From assembly GCA_005784505.1 (NCBI GenBank), contig VCAZ01000130.1, positions 396,574-460,573 on the forward strand: a DNA stretch of 64,000 nt. The letters run 5' to 3'. Positions 1-13,200 of the stretch are shown here, one piece after another. The position numbers were made by a program, and so were the translations under genes. The notes under the pieces were generated by a model. It ran no database searches and had not been told where the DNA came from. It saw only the letters and a list, made by a program, of their open reading frames with translations. Positions within the stretch are counted from its first letter, which is position 1; each line of letters begins with the position of its first letter. Origin of the DNA: Bagarius yarrelli (lineage: Eukaryota > Chordata > Actinopteri > Siluriformes > Sisoridae).

Positions 1-1172
1 CTGACACTTCTAGATCTTGTGATGGACTGTGTTAACCAACAGTGATTTTTCTGAGCCCATGTGATGACTATCGTTAATGCAGTGCCGCTTAAGGGATTTA
101 TTAAGATATTATGGACTGTAGATGAAAGAGTAACTAAATTCCTTCTAATTGTACATTGGGAAACATTCTCAAAGTGTTGGACTACTTGTTTAAGCAATTG
201 GTGAACTGTGACCTCACCTGTTTCAAAATAACCTGTTTACCTGTGGAATGTGCCAAACCGGTGTTTTTAGAGCATTCCACAACTTTTCCATTCTTATGTT
301 GCCCTGTCTCAGTTCTTTTAGAATTTGTCCCAACTTTAATTTCAGTCTACAGGACAAGTCCAAATTGTTAAAATATTTCTATGGTTTCAATTTCTTAAAA
401 AACTATGCATCTGGTATGACGAAAAACCTGCTAAATGTCGTGATGACGTCATTTAGAAAAAGACGTTGAATGGCAACGTTTTATTGAAACAGGGTTTTCA
501 GTTTTATTCTATAACATCATCTCTGATAATATCTTGGCGAAATACAAAATACACACACCAAGCACAAGGAAATCATTTCACACCTTTAAGCGTCTTTGTT
601 CTAAACATGCAAAACTGTATTGCTCGTGTGTTACTGTGGTAAATTGAATCATCATACAGACCGGTTTTTCACTGAATAGCCCTGCATTGGGTTGTCATGT
701 CTGATCATGGATAAAAAAAAACACTTAAAAATATTTGGGTTAAAAAAAACAAAAACAAAACATTTTTACAGTGTTGTTTTTGTTGTAATGCTTTAGCAAA
801 ATTATTAAACAAGTGCTTTTGTTTAATAATTTATAAATAGTCATTAAATTAGAGAATTAAATAAAATGCTTAACAATGCTAAAAAATCTAAAATAAAGTG
901 TAATCATAACTGTAATTACTGTAAGCAAAGGTCCAGAGATCAGATTTTTAGATAACACTTCAGACTCACTGTCAGACCACCATCATGTATTAAACTTAAG
1001 TTGATGGTTAGCGAATATTGCAGCGCATAATAATTTTTCCTTATCAAAACTGGAGGGTCATTGACCCCATTGTCTTAGTTGTAGGTGTCCTTTTTTGTAA
1101 TTTGAGAACTTAGTATTTTAAAGTTAATAAGAATAATTGTCTTTTAAATATGTATTTGTGCATTTCTTTTAG
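1..1172. other. hip1r intron (5' part)
   Basis: I see no exon, RNA gene or recognisable transposon here. The stretch is AT-rich with small poly(A/T) tracts. The phase of the exon at 1173 requires an upstream coding exon outside the window. Confidence 0.6.
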
Positions 1173-1248
1173 TCTCAAGACATTTTTTAATAAAGCAAGA
1201 GACATGATGTACTTCAAAAGGCTCATCCAGATACCACGGCTACCTGAT
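1173..1248 (+). CDS. hip1r: hip1r exon (post-ANTH linker)
   Basis: This is the first exon in the window. It follows acceptor ttttag and ends at donor gtaaga. It encodes (S)LKTFFNKARDMMYFKRLIQ and IPRLPD. One base completes a split codon, so the exon upstream of the window must end in phase 2. The exon leaves in phase 0. Confidence 0.9.
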
Positions 1249-4200
1249 GTAAGAAAAGATCTTTAAGTATGTGAATTTGTGTCCATGAGCAGGTGGGAGA
1301 CAAATTAAATGGGGGAAAAATACAGGTGGAAGCACAAATGATTATTGACATTTATTAAAACAATTAACACACCCCAGAGGTCTTTTATTGACACAATATT
1401 AGGCCAGTGGTTTGGAAAATGTGTGTATTTTTGTGTGTGTTTATATCTTGCAAACTAATCAATATTTTGCTTGCAGTCTCCGCCAAACTTTTTAAGGGCC
1501 TCTGCCCTAGCAGAGCATGTAAAGCCCATGGTTATTATCCCTGATGAGGAGGAGCCTGAGGAAGATGATGAGCCTGAACCGCTAATAGATGTCAGTGAAG
1601 CTTCAGTTAACATGGCTTCACAGCAACAGGTAAAGTTTTTTTAAGGTAAATGCTACAGAGCCCCACTTGGTAAGGGCCCCAACCCAAAAAGGTGGGTATT
1701 TTTTGTGGGTGACCTGAGAAAATGAAAAGAAAAAAATTGTTTTATGCAGTCTAAATACCAGGCAGGTTCAGTCCACACTATTACAATCATAAGAAAGACT
1801 GCTGACCTGATGGTTGTCCAAAAGTCACTCATTAACCCCCTTTATTTATTTATTTAATTTTTTTTTTCCAAATAGGTGGACATATTTGATCAGACATTTG
1901 GACCTCCGAATAATGGCTTTGATGACAGGTACTAAAATATTTGTGATATGTTTGTAACACTAAATTTTTTAGATGCTTTTAGTTATAAATCTCTTTCTGC
2001 TCTATAGGGACCTCCAGATTAACAGCTTAAAGCATGAAATTGATTTACTTCGAGATGAAATTGAGAAGATTAAAGCTGAGGTAAGAAAAAAACAAGTTAA
2101 AAAGATAATTCACAGCAGGTTAAAACCCAACAATTCAGAAAAACAAACAAAAACAAAGTTATAATATAATAGTTATACAGGGTTAACAAGAACACAGTAA
2201 GGACACTAGTAATTGTGATAACATTAGAAAGCAAATAGCTAGTTACAAATATGACTCAATTTAAAAAGCTTTTATTTTCATTTTGACCATGGAGTTTGGG
2301 GCAGACATTGCATACCTGAGTTATAACAACTAATCTGTTATAGTGAAACAAAAACTCAAGATCTTTGCAATCTAACATCACAAGGCTTAAGGTTACACTG
2401 ACCAAATTTGGCGTTGATCTAATTAAGTGTTTAGAAGGAGTGCTGTTAATAGACAATGCCTGAATGAAACCGTTTCTGATAGGTTTCGGATTTTGAAGAT
2501 TGGGCTAATATTACCAGTAAATATTACATAAAGGATTAGGTTTAATATATTTTTTATCCTGTAACTCAATCTAGTGAAGGAACTTAGTCACAGACTGAAA
2601 TGTGTGATAGTTTATAAAATACAGGAAAAAATCCCTTCACAGTTTTACATTGGCCATGTTTTTACATTTTTCGAATGAAGTTTAAACCAAATCGAATAAA
2701 ATTAAAGATGCTGATTTCAAAGCATTAAAAAAAACCTTTCAATATTAAAATAATAATCATCATCTCCGCCTTTCAGCTGGTATAAAAGGTTAGTTGTTAT
2801 AGCTCAGGCATGCAATGTCTGCCCCAAACTCCACGTTTGATAAATGTCCTGTCTTAAATATACGTCCATATTCAGTTTTAGTCAATCGTCACACCAAATC
2901 AGCTGTCTCTAATCTAACCCTATTGTCTACATCCTCTTCACTCACACCAACTTTATGTCTTCATTTATCGCATCTGTATACCTCCTCTTTGAGCATCCTT
3001 TTTTGCATTCTGCCTGGTAGCTTCATTTTAAACAATATATTTACTATGTAAAGTACCCTCTGCTGTACATGTACAAACCACCTTAAACTGATTTCCCTGA
3101 CTTTCTCCCCAACACATCTAACATGAGCCGCCCCCCTAATAAATTTGTTCCTAATCCTGTCCAACCTCAACATCTTCAGCTCTGCTACTTCCAGCTTTGC
3201 CACCTGTCTCTAAACCATACATCATGTCTGGTCGTACCACTGTCTTGTACACCACCTCCTGGATTCTATCTGATATTCACGTGTCACACATCACTCCTGA
3301 CACATGTCTACACTTATTCCAACCTGCCCTTACTCGCTTCTTCACCTCCCACAAATATCTACTACCCTCCCTAACCTAGCTTCCACTACTCTTTCCCTTA
3401 CCTTCCTCATTGAACTTTCTTTAGTCTACCTCTCATTCATAAACACTTCAAAGTACTCCTTCCGTCTTCTGTACACTCTCCTCACTTGTGAGCACCTTTT
3501 CATCTCAATCCTTAATAATCCTAACTTGCTGCACATCCTTTCTATCTCAATCTCTCTGCTTTGCTAACCTGTACAAGTCCTTATTTCCTTCTCTTGTGTC
3601 TAACCTAGTGTACAACGTATCTTCTGCCTTCTACTTGGCCTAAGCCACTTCTCTCTTTACTCTGTGGCATAAATCCTGATATTTGTGTCTACTTTTGTCA
3701 GACATTTTTATGTCTCATTTCTTATTCTTATTCCACCACCAAGTCTCCTTATTTCCTTTCCTCCTTTCATATGACACACCTAGTACCTTTCTTCCTGTCT
3801 CCCTGATCACTTCTGTTAAAGTTTACTATTTATCTAGAAACACTAACTGACCACCCAGAGCCTGTTTCAACTCCTGTCTAAATTCTTCAGTATTCTTTCT
3901 TTTTCAGCTTTCACCACTTTCACCACGTTTTTTTTCTTTACCTTTGATCTCATCTTCTTTCAGACCAACATCTTTATTCTACACACCATCCTATTCTGTC
4001 TGGCTAAACTCTCTCCTACCACAACTTTACAGTCACTAATTTCTTTAAGATCGCTTTGTGTACATAAGATGTAATCTACCTGTGTGCTCCTTCCTCCACT
4101 TATTAAGTCACCTATATGCTCCTCTCGCTTCTAGAAAAAGGTATTTACCACAGCTATCTCCATCCTCTTAGCAAAGTTTACTACCATCTGTTCCTTCACT

Positions 4201-7200
4201 GCTTCTTTTTTTCCCTGACTTAAAACCTGCCCAAACACTTCACTCTCTGTTCCCCTCACCAACATGTCCATCTGCACCTATCACTACTCTCTCTCCTCTG
4301 GGAATACTCTTGATTACCTCATCTATTCACTCCAGAACCTATCCTCTCCTAACTCACAACCTACTTGTGGGGCATAACCACTTACAACACATTCACCATC
4401 AGCTATTCAATTTTTTTAACTTCAGAACATTCTTCACAAACTCCTCGTTCAAAGATTACCCCCACCCCACCCCCATTTCTCTTCCTTTCCACACCGTGAA
4501 AAACCAACTTGAATCCTGATTTCATACTACGAGCCTTGCTACCCTTTAACCTGGTCTCCTGTACACACAATATAACAACCTTCCCTCTCTCCATCATGTT
4601 AATCAGCTGTCTACCCTTCCCTGTCATCTTCACAACATTCAGCATCCCTTTTCACAGTTCTACACTCTCACCTTTGCTATTCTCTCTTTGTCTATTAACG
4701 CTTCCTCCTCCTCCTATCCTCCTTTGACCAACAGTAGCCTAAATTTCCGATGGCACCCTGTAGGTCAACTGCACCGATGGTGGTTGTTTGTTAACCTGGG
4801 CCTCGACCGATCCGGTATAAAAATTACGACTGAGGATTTGCATATTTAGAATGGCAATGTTTTACGACGGATGCCCTTCTATTTATCCAGGATTCAGACT
4901 GGCACTGAAGTCACTGGCTTATAACCACTGTGGCTAGATTCAACAATCAAATAATAATAATAACAATAATCCTTAGGAAAACAATAGTACCCGTTCCGTC
5001 AGAAGAGGAAGAAGACGAGTAAAAATTAACTGAGCAATTCTAATAGGGCCTATTTACAACAATTTCCTTAAATTACGTTTGCAAATTTGTGCTTATATTG
5101 AAGATAGGATTTTAAAGTCATTAAAAAATACACTGAAATACAATTTTGTACATACTAGACAAAATAGCTCAGAATTCGGTTGAGCATCAGTTTGTTCTAA
5201 GGACTTTCCTTAGCTTTTGCAGAAAATAAAGGCACTTCTGGGCTTTTTAGTGATAGAGCTGGTGTTAAGAGATCAGGTGAGATTCTCTGTCAACTGAATA
5301 TGAGAAATTTAGTGCTCCACTAAGGAGCCAGCAATGTTTAGAAAGAACCGGTTGCTCTTGCTCTGGTAACAATCTCTTTTCTTTTGTCTACATTTAGAGG
5401 CAGGTTTTTGGCCCTACACCAACTTTTTTTGAGTGTCTGAACAGCAGTCTATATACTGGAAATAGCATATCAGTGTATCATTTTGTGTACTCTTTTCCAC
5501 CTTGTTTCTTTCCCTGTTGATGGAATTTATAAAGCATTACTTTAAGATTTGCATGATTGGAAGCTCAGGTGATGTGAGCAGAATCTTCCCGTAGAATGCT
5601 TTTGATGTCCCCTTTCCCAGTCATCTGAATCTGGCAATGATTCCAAGCTTTTCACAGCACTTTATCAAAATGGGTGTGAATGTGTAGGGACGGTAGTCAT
5701 TAAGGCAGGAGACTGTTGACTTCTTCAGCATGGGGATGATGTTTTTAGGCATGTGGTAACAACAACGGTGCACAGAGAAATGTTTAAGATGTCAGAAAAG
5801 ACATCTGCCAGTTGTTCTGCACAATCCCTAAGCACTCTGCTGGGGATTTGTCTTCCATGGGTGCACTTTGCATGAAGGTCCTCCTCATGCTTTGCCTCTC
5901 TGATGACAGTTGGGCCCTTGCTGTTTTTGTAGATGTGGTATACTTCTTCAGGTTAACAGAGTTGCTGTTGGTTGCAGCCTTCCTGCCAGTCTATGCACAA
6001 GTTTCAGATCTGAAGAGCAGAAGTAGCTCCTATTGGCCAGGCTCTCACCTGCTTTAAAACCAATATGGCTAGTGGTCTGTATGCTGGAATTAGCATAACA
6101 AATATGTGGTCTAAGTATCCAAGATGGGAGAGGGGCTCCACACGGTATGCGCCGGGGATGTTTGTGTAAACAAGATACAGCGTGTTTTCCCCTCTAGTCA
6201 CATGTTGGTAAAATTTAGAGAGCACTGATTTGAGATTTTAATGGTTGAAATCTCAGGCGATAAAAAACAGTCTGTTGGGTTGTGCATTCCGCAGATCACT
6301 AATAGCCCAATAGAGTACATAAAGCGCCTCTTATGGTGGAATGTACACTCAGACTATGAAAACAGTAGTGAATTCTGTGATGAATAAAATGGCCTGCATC
6401 TAAAGCAGTCACAAACTCCGCTAACAATGAACAGTAAGTAGAAACAATCGCAGAGTTTTTGCACCATTCTGTGTTGATGTAAACACACACACCACCACCA
6501 CCACCACAAGTCTTACCGCACATAGCTGCCCGTCTAGCTGAATGGGGCAGTCTTTAAACACATGTCGTTTAGTCTAGTTTATTGTCAAGGGAGCAAATGT
6601 TGGCAAGTAGTATGGACCAGAGTGCCGGGCGGCTAGGGTTTGTTTTTAGCCTAGCACAGACACCCGCTCGCTTTCTGTGCTTCCGCTTTCTTGCGCACCG
6701 CTTCTAACGTCCTCTCTCCTGGTGGCCACCATCAAGCGAGGCTGGGGGCCTGTTTCTCATAGCAAGCCAAGGTTGTGAAGTTTGTCTCATACAACATCGT
6801 GTAGGTAGGTTGCTGCATGTTTATTGTACTTGTACAGCGTCTGGTGGTCGTATACATGAACACCAGTATCTCTGGTGTCCATTTGCCTTCCGTTGTTGGG
6901 CTAAAAATTTTAATAGCACCATTTTGGATCCGGAGTGGCTGCTGTGTGCTACTGCCATGCCACCATCTTTGATCTTTTTATGAGGACTGGACAACAAAAT
7001 CCAGTAGATTTTTCTGTATATCATTGATTTCTTCACTGTCCACGTCTAGTAGAAAAGCTGGCTAAAACACAAAGTAGCAAAAAATATTGTGGCTAAAACG
7101 GTGGCTAAAAATATTGGGTGAAGTTGATCATGTTTTGATGGGGGCAATAACATCTAGATACACTGCGCTCTTTACAAAGATGAGGGATTACTTCAATTTA

Positions 7201-10200
7201 AGGAATTAACATTGGTCATCATTACAACTGTGTACATTACATAACCAGGCAGAAATGTATGGCAACATATTCACAGGAAAACAATAGACACTAATGTAAA
7301 CAGGATCTTTATTAAAGCTAACTGCATCACTGTCTTTTTTCCAATTGCCTGCAAATTTTTCAGTTTTATAATTAAATGCCTAGAACATAATTTGAATATA
7401 CTCAAATCAGAAACTGAGAATAAACAGCAATATTTATGCTGCTATAAACTTACGAGCTTCTGCGTATAATCCTGTGCAGAGTGGAGGAGTATAAACAATC
7501 CAGCTGTGGCTTCTATAAACTGGTAAAAAGGAAATGAATATCCCCAAGGCTGTGGGTATGTGCAGGCTAATTAGCAGTTTTTGCAAATATTTTCAACCCC
7601 ATTTTCTCAGTCTGAGAAAAAAAATATTTAATCCCCTGTTGATTTTGTATGTTTGTCTCTGACATTCTTGGACAGCTCTTTGTTCTTGGCCATGGTACAG
7701 CGTTTCAAATCTAAGTCCCTTTTACAGAGTGCTTCTAATCTTAGCTTGTTACCTGTACACAGGGAGCCAGAAATCTTGCTGATTGATAGGGGATCAAACA
7801 CTTTACTCATTAAAATAGAAGTCAGTCATTACTATCATGAAATCTCAGACAGCAAGCATAAATATATGATGGAGAATTGCAAAAATTGCTGACATCCGGA
7901 ATAGGATGTTGCATTAAAAACTAATATTGGTGTCAGTTTTTATTTATTTTAATTGTTGTCTATTCTACATTAAAATATTGTCTTTTTTGGGCTACTTTAT
8001 TTAACTTCTTTTAAATTCTTTCATTAACTGTAGTATGTACTGTTTTACACCATTCACCACTCTCCTCTGTTAACAGGTAGGTATAATACCACTGCCAAAA
8101 ATGCCAATTCTCTGCAAATGATCCTCAGGCATTACCTAAGGAAAAATCAACCACTGTGCTGTAAAAACTTAATTATCTTTTATGTACATACATCTTAAAG
8201 CTGCAAGTTCCAGCATGAGCCCCTGGTCAACCTACTTTTGGGCTTTAAGTTAAATTCTAAATGAAAAACAAGTAAAAAAAAAAAAAAGAGACCCGCTTAC
8301 ACAGTCAGCCACCAGACACTATTAAACATTAAGACTGTATATATGTATGTCCACACATATAACATTCCTGTATCTTTCCCCTTATGTAGGCTCAGCGGTA
8401 TGTCACCCAACTGAAATCTCAAATCAACTGTTTAGAGGCAGAGCTGGAGGAGCAAAGGGTGCAAAAACAGCATGCACTTGTAGAGAATGAGCAACTACGT
8501 ATGGAACTAGAGACTAAAAAACAATGTAACACAGAACATGAGGCAATGCAATCTACATTTTTGGAAGCTGAGAGTGGGTTTACATTTGCTTCTCGAATGG
8601 CTTATCTGTCACTGGAATATGTATGTTTTTAATAATACACAGATTTGTAGTAATACAATTTTGTGATTTAATTTTTAATCAGAGAGGGCTCAAGCTACAG
8701 AGCTTCGCTATAACAAGCTAAAGGAGAAACATGCAGAGTTGGTAGCCAACCATGCAGAGTTGCTCAGAAAGGTTGGTGGTTGTGCATGTGTGCAATGTAT
8801 GCTTTCTTGTGTGTCTGTGTTTGCATGTATTTTAAATAAGTGTACCAAAAATGTACATTCCTGTCACCTGCAGAGTGCAGACACTGTTAAGATGCTGTCA
8901 GTTACTCAGCAGAACCAGGAAGAGGTGGCTAGGACTAAACAACAGTTGTTCTTTGAAGTGGAGAAAATCAAACAGGAGTCTGAAATGAAGGTCACACACA
9001 CACGGACACATTTCTACATTTCCCTTTTTTGGGTCAGCAAACTAATTAATTTTTTAATCAGATCAGCTTATATCGTATATTGTCAATCATGTTATGCAGT
9101 CCAGTTCATAAGAATTTGGAGCATGGTGCAATTTCTTTAAATTTGCCTCTGTATGTAACAATAGATTTATAACAAAGCAGTCAAGATTAACTATTAGATT
9201 AACAATTAAGTTTTTTTTCGACAATGCAAGATTAAAAGCAACTGTACAGACTAACGCAATTCTAGTTGTAAGGTATATTTTAATAATAAATTCCTTAACC
9301 TTCGGTGACTGACTGAAATCAGTGACATCAGAAAACAAGTTTTCTTCTTCTTTTAGGTCATTATCAATCAGTTCTTTAAACAAAAATTGTTTAACAGCTC
9401 TGAAGCATCTGAGCAAAAACTATAGGTTTTATCCTGGTAGTATAGGATTCATGCTGGTGAACATTAACATCATTGGCTGATTTTAATTTTAATGCCCATG
9501 CTCTACTACTACCTTCACAATTTTTACCTTAAGATTTAATCATACACTTTCCTTCTCTGTTTTTTTATATACAGCATGGTCAGGTTTTTTACGTTTACAT
9601 GCTTCTAGTCTAAACCAGCATTTTGTTATTTAATGTGTTTAGCAGTGTTTTCCATCTTGAACCAATAAAATATCTTGGTGATTCATTTGGAATCCATTAC
9701 GGTGGTGTACAGGGACATATATTTATGAAACTGACTGTACATTTTGCAGTTGGATGAGCAAAAGTTTGAAATGAATAAACTAAGGCGAGAGTTGGAGGAG
9801 AAGATTGGAGAGATCCAACTAGTAAAGGGAATATTACAGACTTCTGAAAAGGTGTGTATACCGATTTGTGTCTGTTTGGGCAAAATTAGCATTATATATT
9901 TGAGTGTTTAATTATATGCTTTCCATATTACCTGTAGAGCAGTAAAAAGCTGAGCAACTCCATAACCACAATGCAGGCTCTGATGCACTGTTTGAGTGAA
10001 AAGGAAGCTGAGCTATCCTCTCTCAAACAGTCAGCCCAGCTGAAGGAGACCTCGCTCCAGCAGGAGAGGGAAAGGAGCAGAAAGGACCTGTGTCAACTCC
10101 AGGGACAACTAAAAGAGAAGGTAAACTGGGGTTGGGGTTATTTTACACTGTCCTTCTCCAAAAAAATCACTCCATAAGTTGTTTGTGCAGGCAGCCTAAT

Positions 10201-13200
10201 ATGACTTGCAGTGCCTTAAAAAAGTATTTATACCCCTTAAACGTTTTTTACATTTTGTTACCTTACAATCACAAACTTAAATGTATTTTATTGAGATTTT
10301 ATGTGATAGACCAACACAAAGTAGCACATAATACTAAAGTGGAACGGAAATGATACATGGTTTTTAAATTTTAAGCAAATCAAAATCTGAAAAGTGTGGC
10401 ATGCATTTGTATTCAGCCCCCTGCACTCCGATACCTCTAAATAAAATCCTGTGCAATCAATTGCCTTCAGAAGTCACCTAATTAGTTAATAGAGTCCATC
10501 TGTATGTATTTAGTGTCAGTATAAATACACCTTTTCTGTGAGGGCCTCAGTGGTTTGATAGAGAAATATTAGTGAACAAAAGACCAAGAAACTTACCAGA
10601 TAGGTCAGGGATAAAGTTATGTAGAGGTTTAAAGCAGGGTTAAGTTATAAAAAATATCCCAAGCTATGAATATCTCAAGCACTGTTGAATCTATCATCCA
10701 AAAATGAAAAGAGTATGCCAAGTCAAGTTAGCTTTATTTATATATAGGACTTTTAACAATCGGGATTGTTTCAAAGCAGCTTTACAGAAATACATTAGAA
10801 ACGACAATATTAAACATTCATTAGAACAGTCAATTTGACTGATATCTATAAATTTAGAGCTCCCAACTAAGCAAGCTAGAGGCGACGGTGGCAAGGAACC
10901 AAAACTCTATCGATTACAGAATGGAGAAAAAACCTTGGGACAGGCTCAGTCGGAGGGGTCAGTTCTCCTCTGACCAGATGAACCAGTAGGTTACCCATGC
11001 TGCTGCTGTTTCCGTGGTCTTGTCCAGATGGCCGTTTAGAAGACAAGGGAATAACAAAGAACAGACATATGTTAGTGTAGATGCAATTCGACTTGTGATA
11101 AAAAAATATATTGTGTTATTGGAGGTGTTCCCGGTTCAGGTTGACCTGACTATTGCAGCCTCAATTTTTTGATTTGTCAGTAAACAGATTTAAATAACAA
11201 AAATGTGTGTTTTATGTTAAGGCCAGGTTAAAGAGATGTGTCTTCAATCTAGCTTTAAACTGGCAAAGTTTGTCTGCCTCCTGAACAGTGCAGGGTAATT
11301 TATTCCAAAGTTTAGGCGCTAGATAAGAAAAGGATCTGCCACCTGCTGTTGATTTTGTTATTCTAGGTATTATCAAATTGCCTGAGTCCTAAGAGCACAG
11401 CGGACGTGGAGGACTATAATAGAATATGAGCTCACTCAGGTATTGAGGTGCTAAGCCTTACCATTTAGGGCTTTATGAGTAATTAACAAGATTTTTAAAT
11501 CTGTTCTATATTTAATAGGGAGCCAGTGCAGTCTAGACAGAACGGGGCTAATATGATCATACTTTTTGGTTCTAGTAAGAACTCTAGCTGCTGCATTTTA
11601 ACCAGCTGGAGCTTGCTTATAAGGCGTGCAGAACAACCATCCAGGAAATCGTTGCAATAGTCTAATCTCGAGGTCATGAAAACATGAACTAAAATTTCTG
11701 CATTTGACCTCGAGAGCATAGGTCGTAGTTTAGATATATTTTTAAGATGATAAAATGCATTTTTACAAATGCTAGAAATGTGGCTCTCGAAAGAAAGATA
11801 GCTGTCAAAAAGCACACCTAAGTTCCTAGCTAACAATGAAAGGTTGACCGTTGCAGCCGTCAAGTGTTAGACAGTGATCCAGATTATTACAGGCAGAGGC
11901 TTTATTGCTGATAATTAACACCTCTGTTTTTTCAGGATTCAGCAATAAGAAATTATTTGCATCCAGTTTTTTTTTTTTTATCAACTCGTATCTCTCATTC
12001 AGTTAGTTTTTCGAATTGGTAAGTTTCGCTGGGTTGCGAAGAAATATATAGCTGATTGTCAGCATAGCAAGGAAAAGCTAACACCATGTTTCCTAATAAT
12101 GTCTCCCAGAGGGTAACATGTAAAGTGTAAAAAGTAATGGTCCTGGAACTGAGCCTTTAATTGTGATGATACGACCTTTTCAAATATCTTTGACAGAAAT
12201 GGGAGGTTTGAGATCCATCTGTAATTAACTAGATCTTTTGGATCAAGTTGTAGTTTTTTAATGAGCAGCTTATTAACAGCTAGTTTAAATGTTTTTTTAA
12301 ATGTGGACATATCTTAATGACAACGATGAATTAATTTTATTCAGAAGCAGACCTATGACTTTAGGAATTACCTCTTTTAGGAGCTTAGTTGGAATAGGGT
12401 CTTACATACATGTTGTTGGTTTAGATGATTTGATAAGTTTATAAAGTTCTTCCTCTCCTATAGTATGAATCAAATGAGTGGAATTGTTCCTCAGGGATTC
12501 TATAGGGCACTATCTGAATCAATACTGCGGCTATTTGCTGCTCGTTTATAATTTTATCTCTGATAGTATCGATCTTGGAATTAAAGTAATTCGTAAATTC
12601 ATCACTGCTGTGCTGATGGGAAATGTCAACACATGTTATGTATGTTCTCTTCTAGAAGAGATAAAAGGTAATCAGATCTAGCAGTTTTTGATGCATTTCT
12701 GTAGGATAAGCTCCCGCCATGCAATACGAAATACTTCTAATTAAGTTTTCCTCCAGCTGCGCTCTATTTTTCAGGCTGCTCTCTTTAAGGCGAGTGTGCG
12801 CTCATTATACCACGGTGTCAAACTATTTTGCTTTCTTTTTTAAGCATAACGGAGCAACTGTATTTAAACATACTAGAAAAGACAGTCTCCATATTTTCTA
12901 TTGTCATCCACTTTTTCTGAGCTATTGGATATGCTGGAGAATTAAGATAAATCAGGATGATTACTTACAAAACAGTCTAGAATTTACAGTTATAGCTATA
13001 TTAAATTTACACAGGACTGATCTGGATTATCTGATCTGAAATGATCTGAAATATCATTGCTTTGTTGCAGAATTTAAACGTCATTATCATCAATTCCATG
13101 TGACAGTATTAAATCAAGAGTATGATTTTTATTATAAGTAGAACCTGAACATGTTCTCCATTAGAGTTTATAATTTCTAAAAACGTTTTAGAAAAAAATA

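Noticed and set aside
3123..3567. Overlapping plus-strand ORFs rich in S, T, L and P
   Set aside because: They are antisense to the RTE ORF2 end, which is the recognisable reading.
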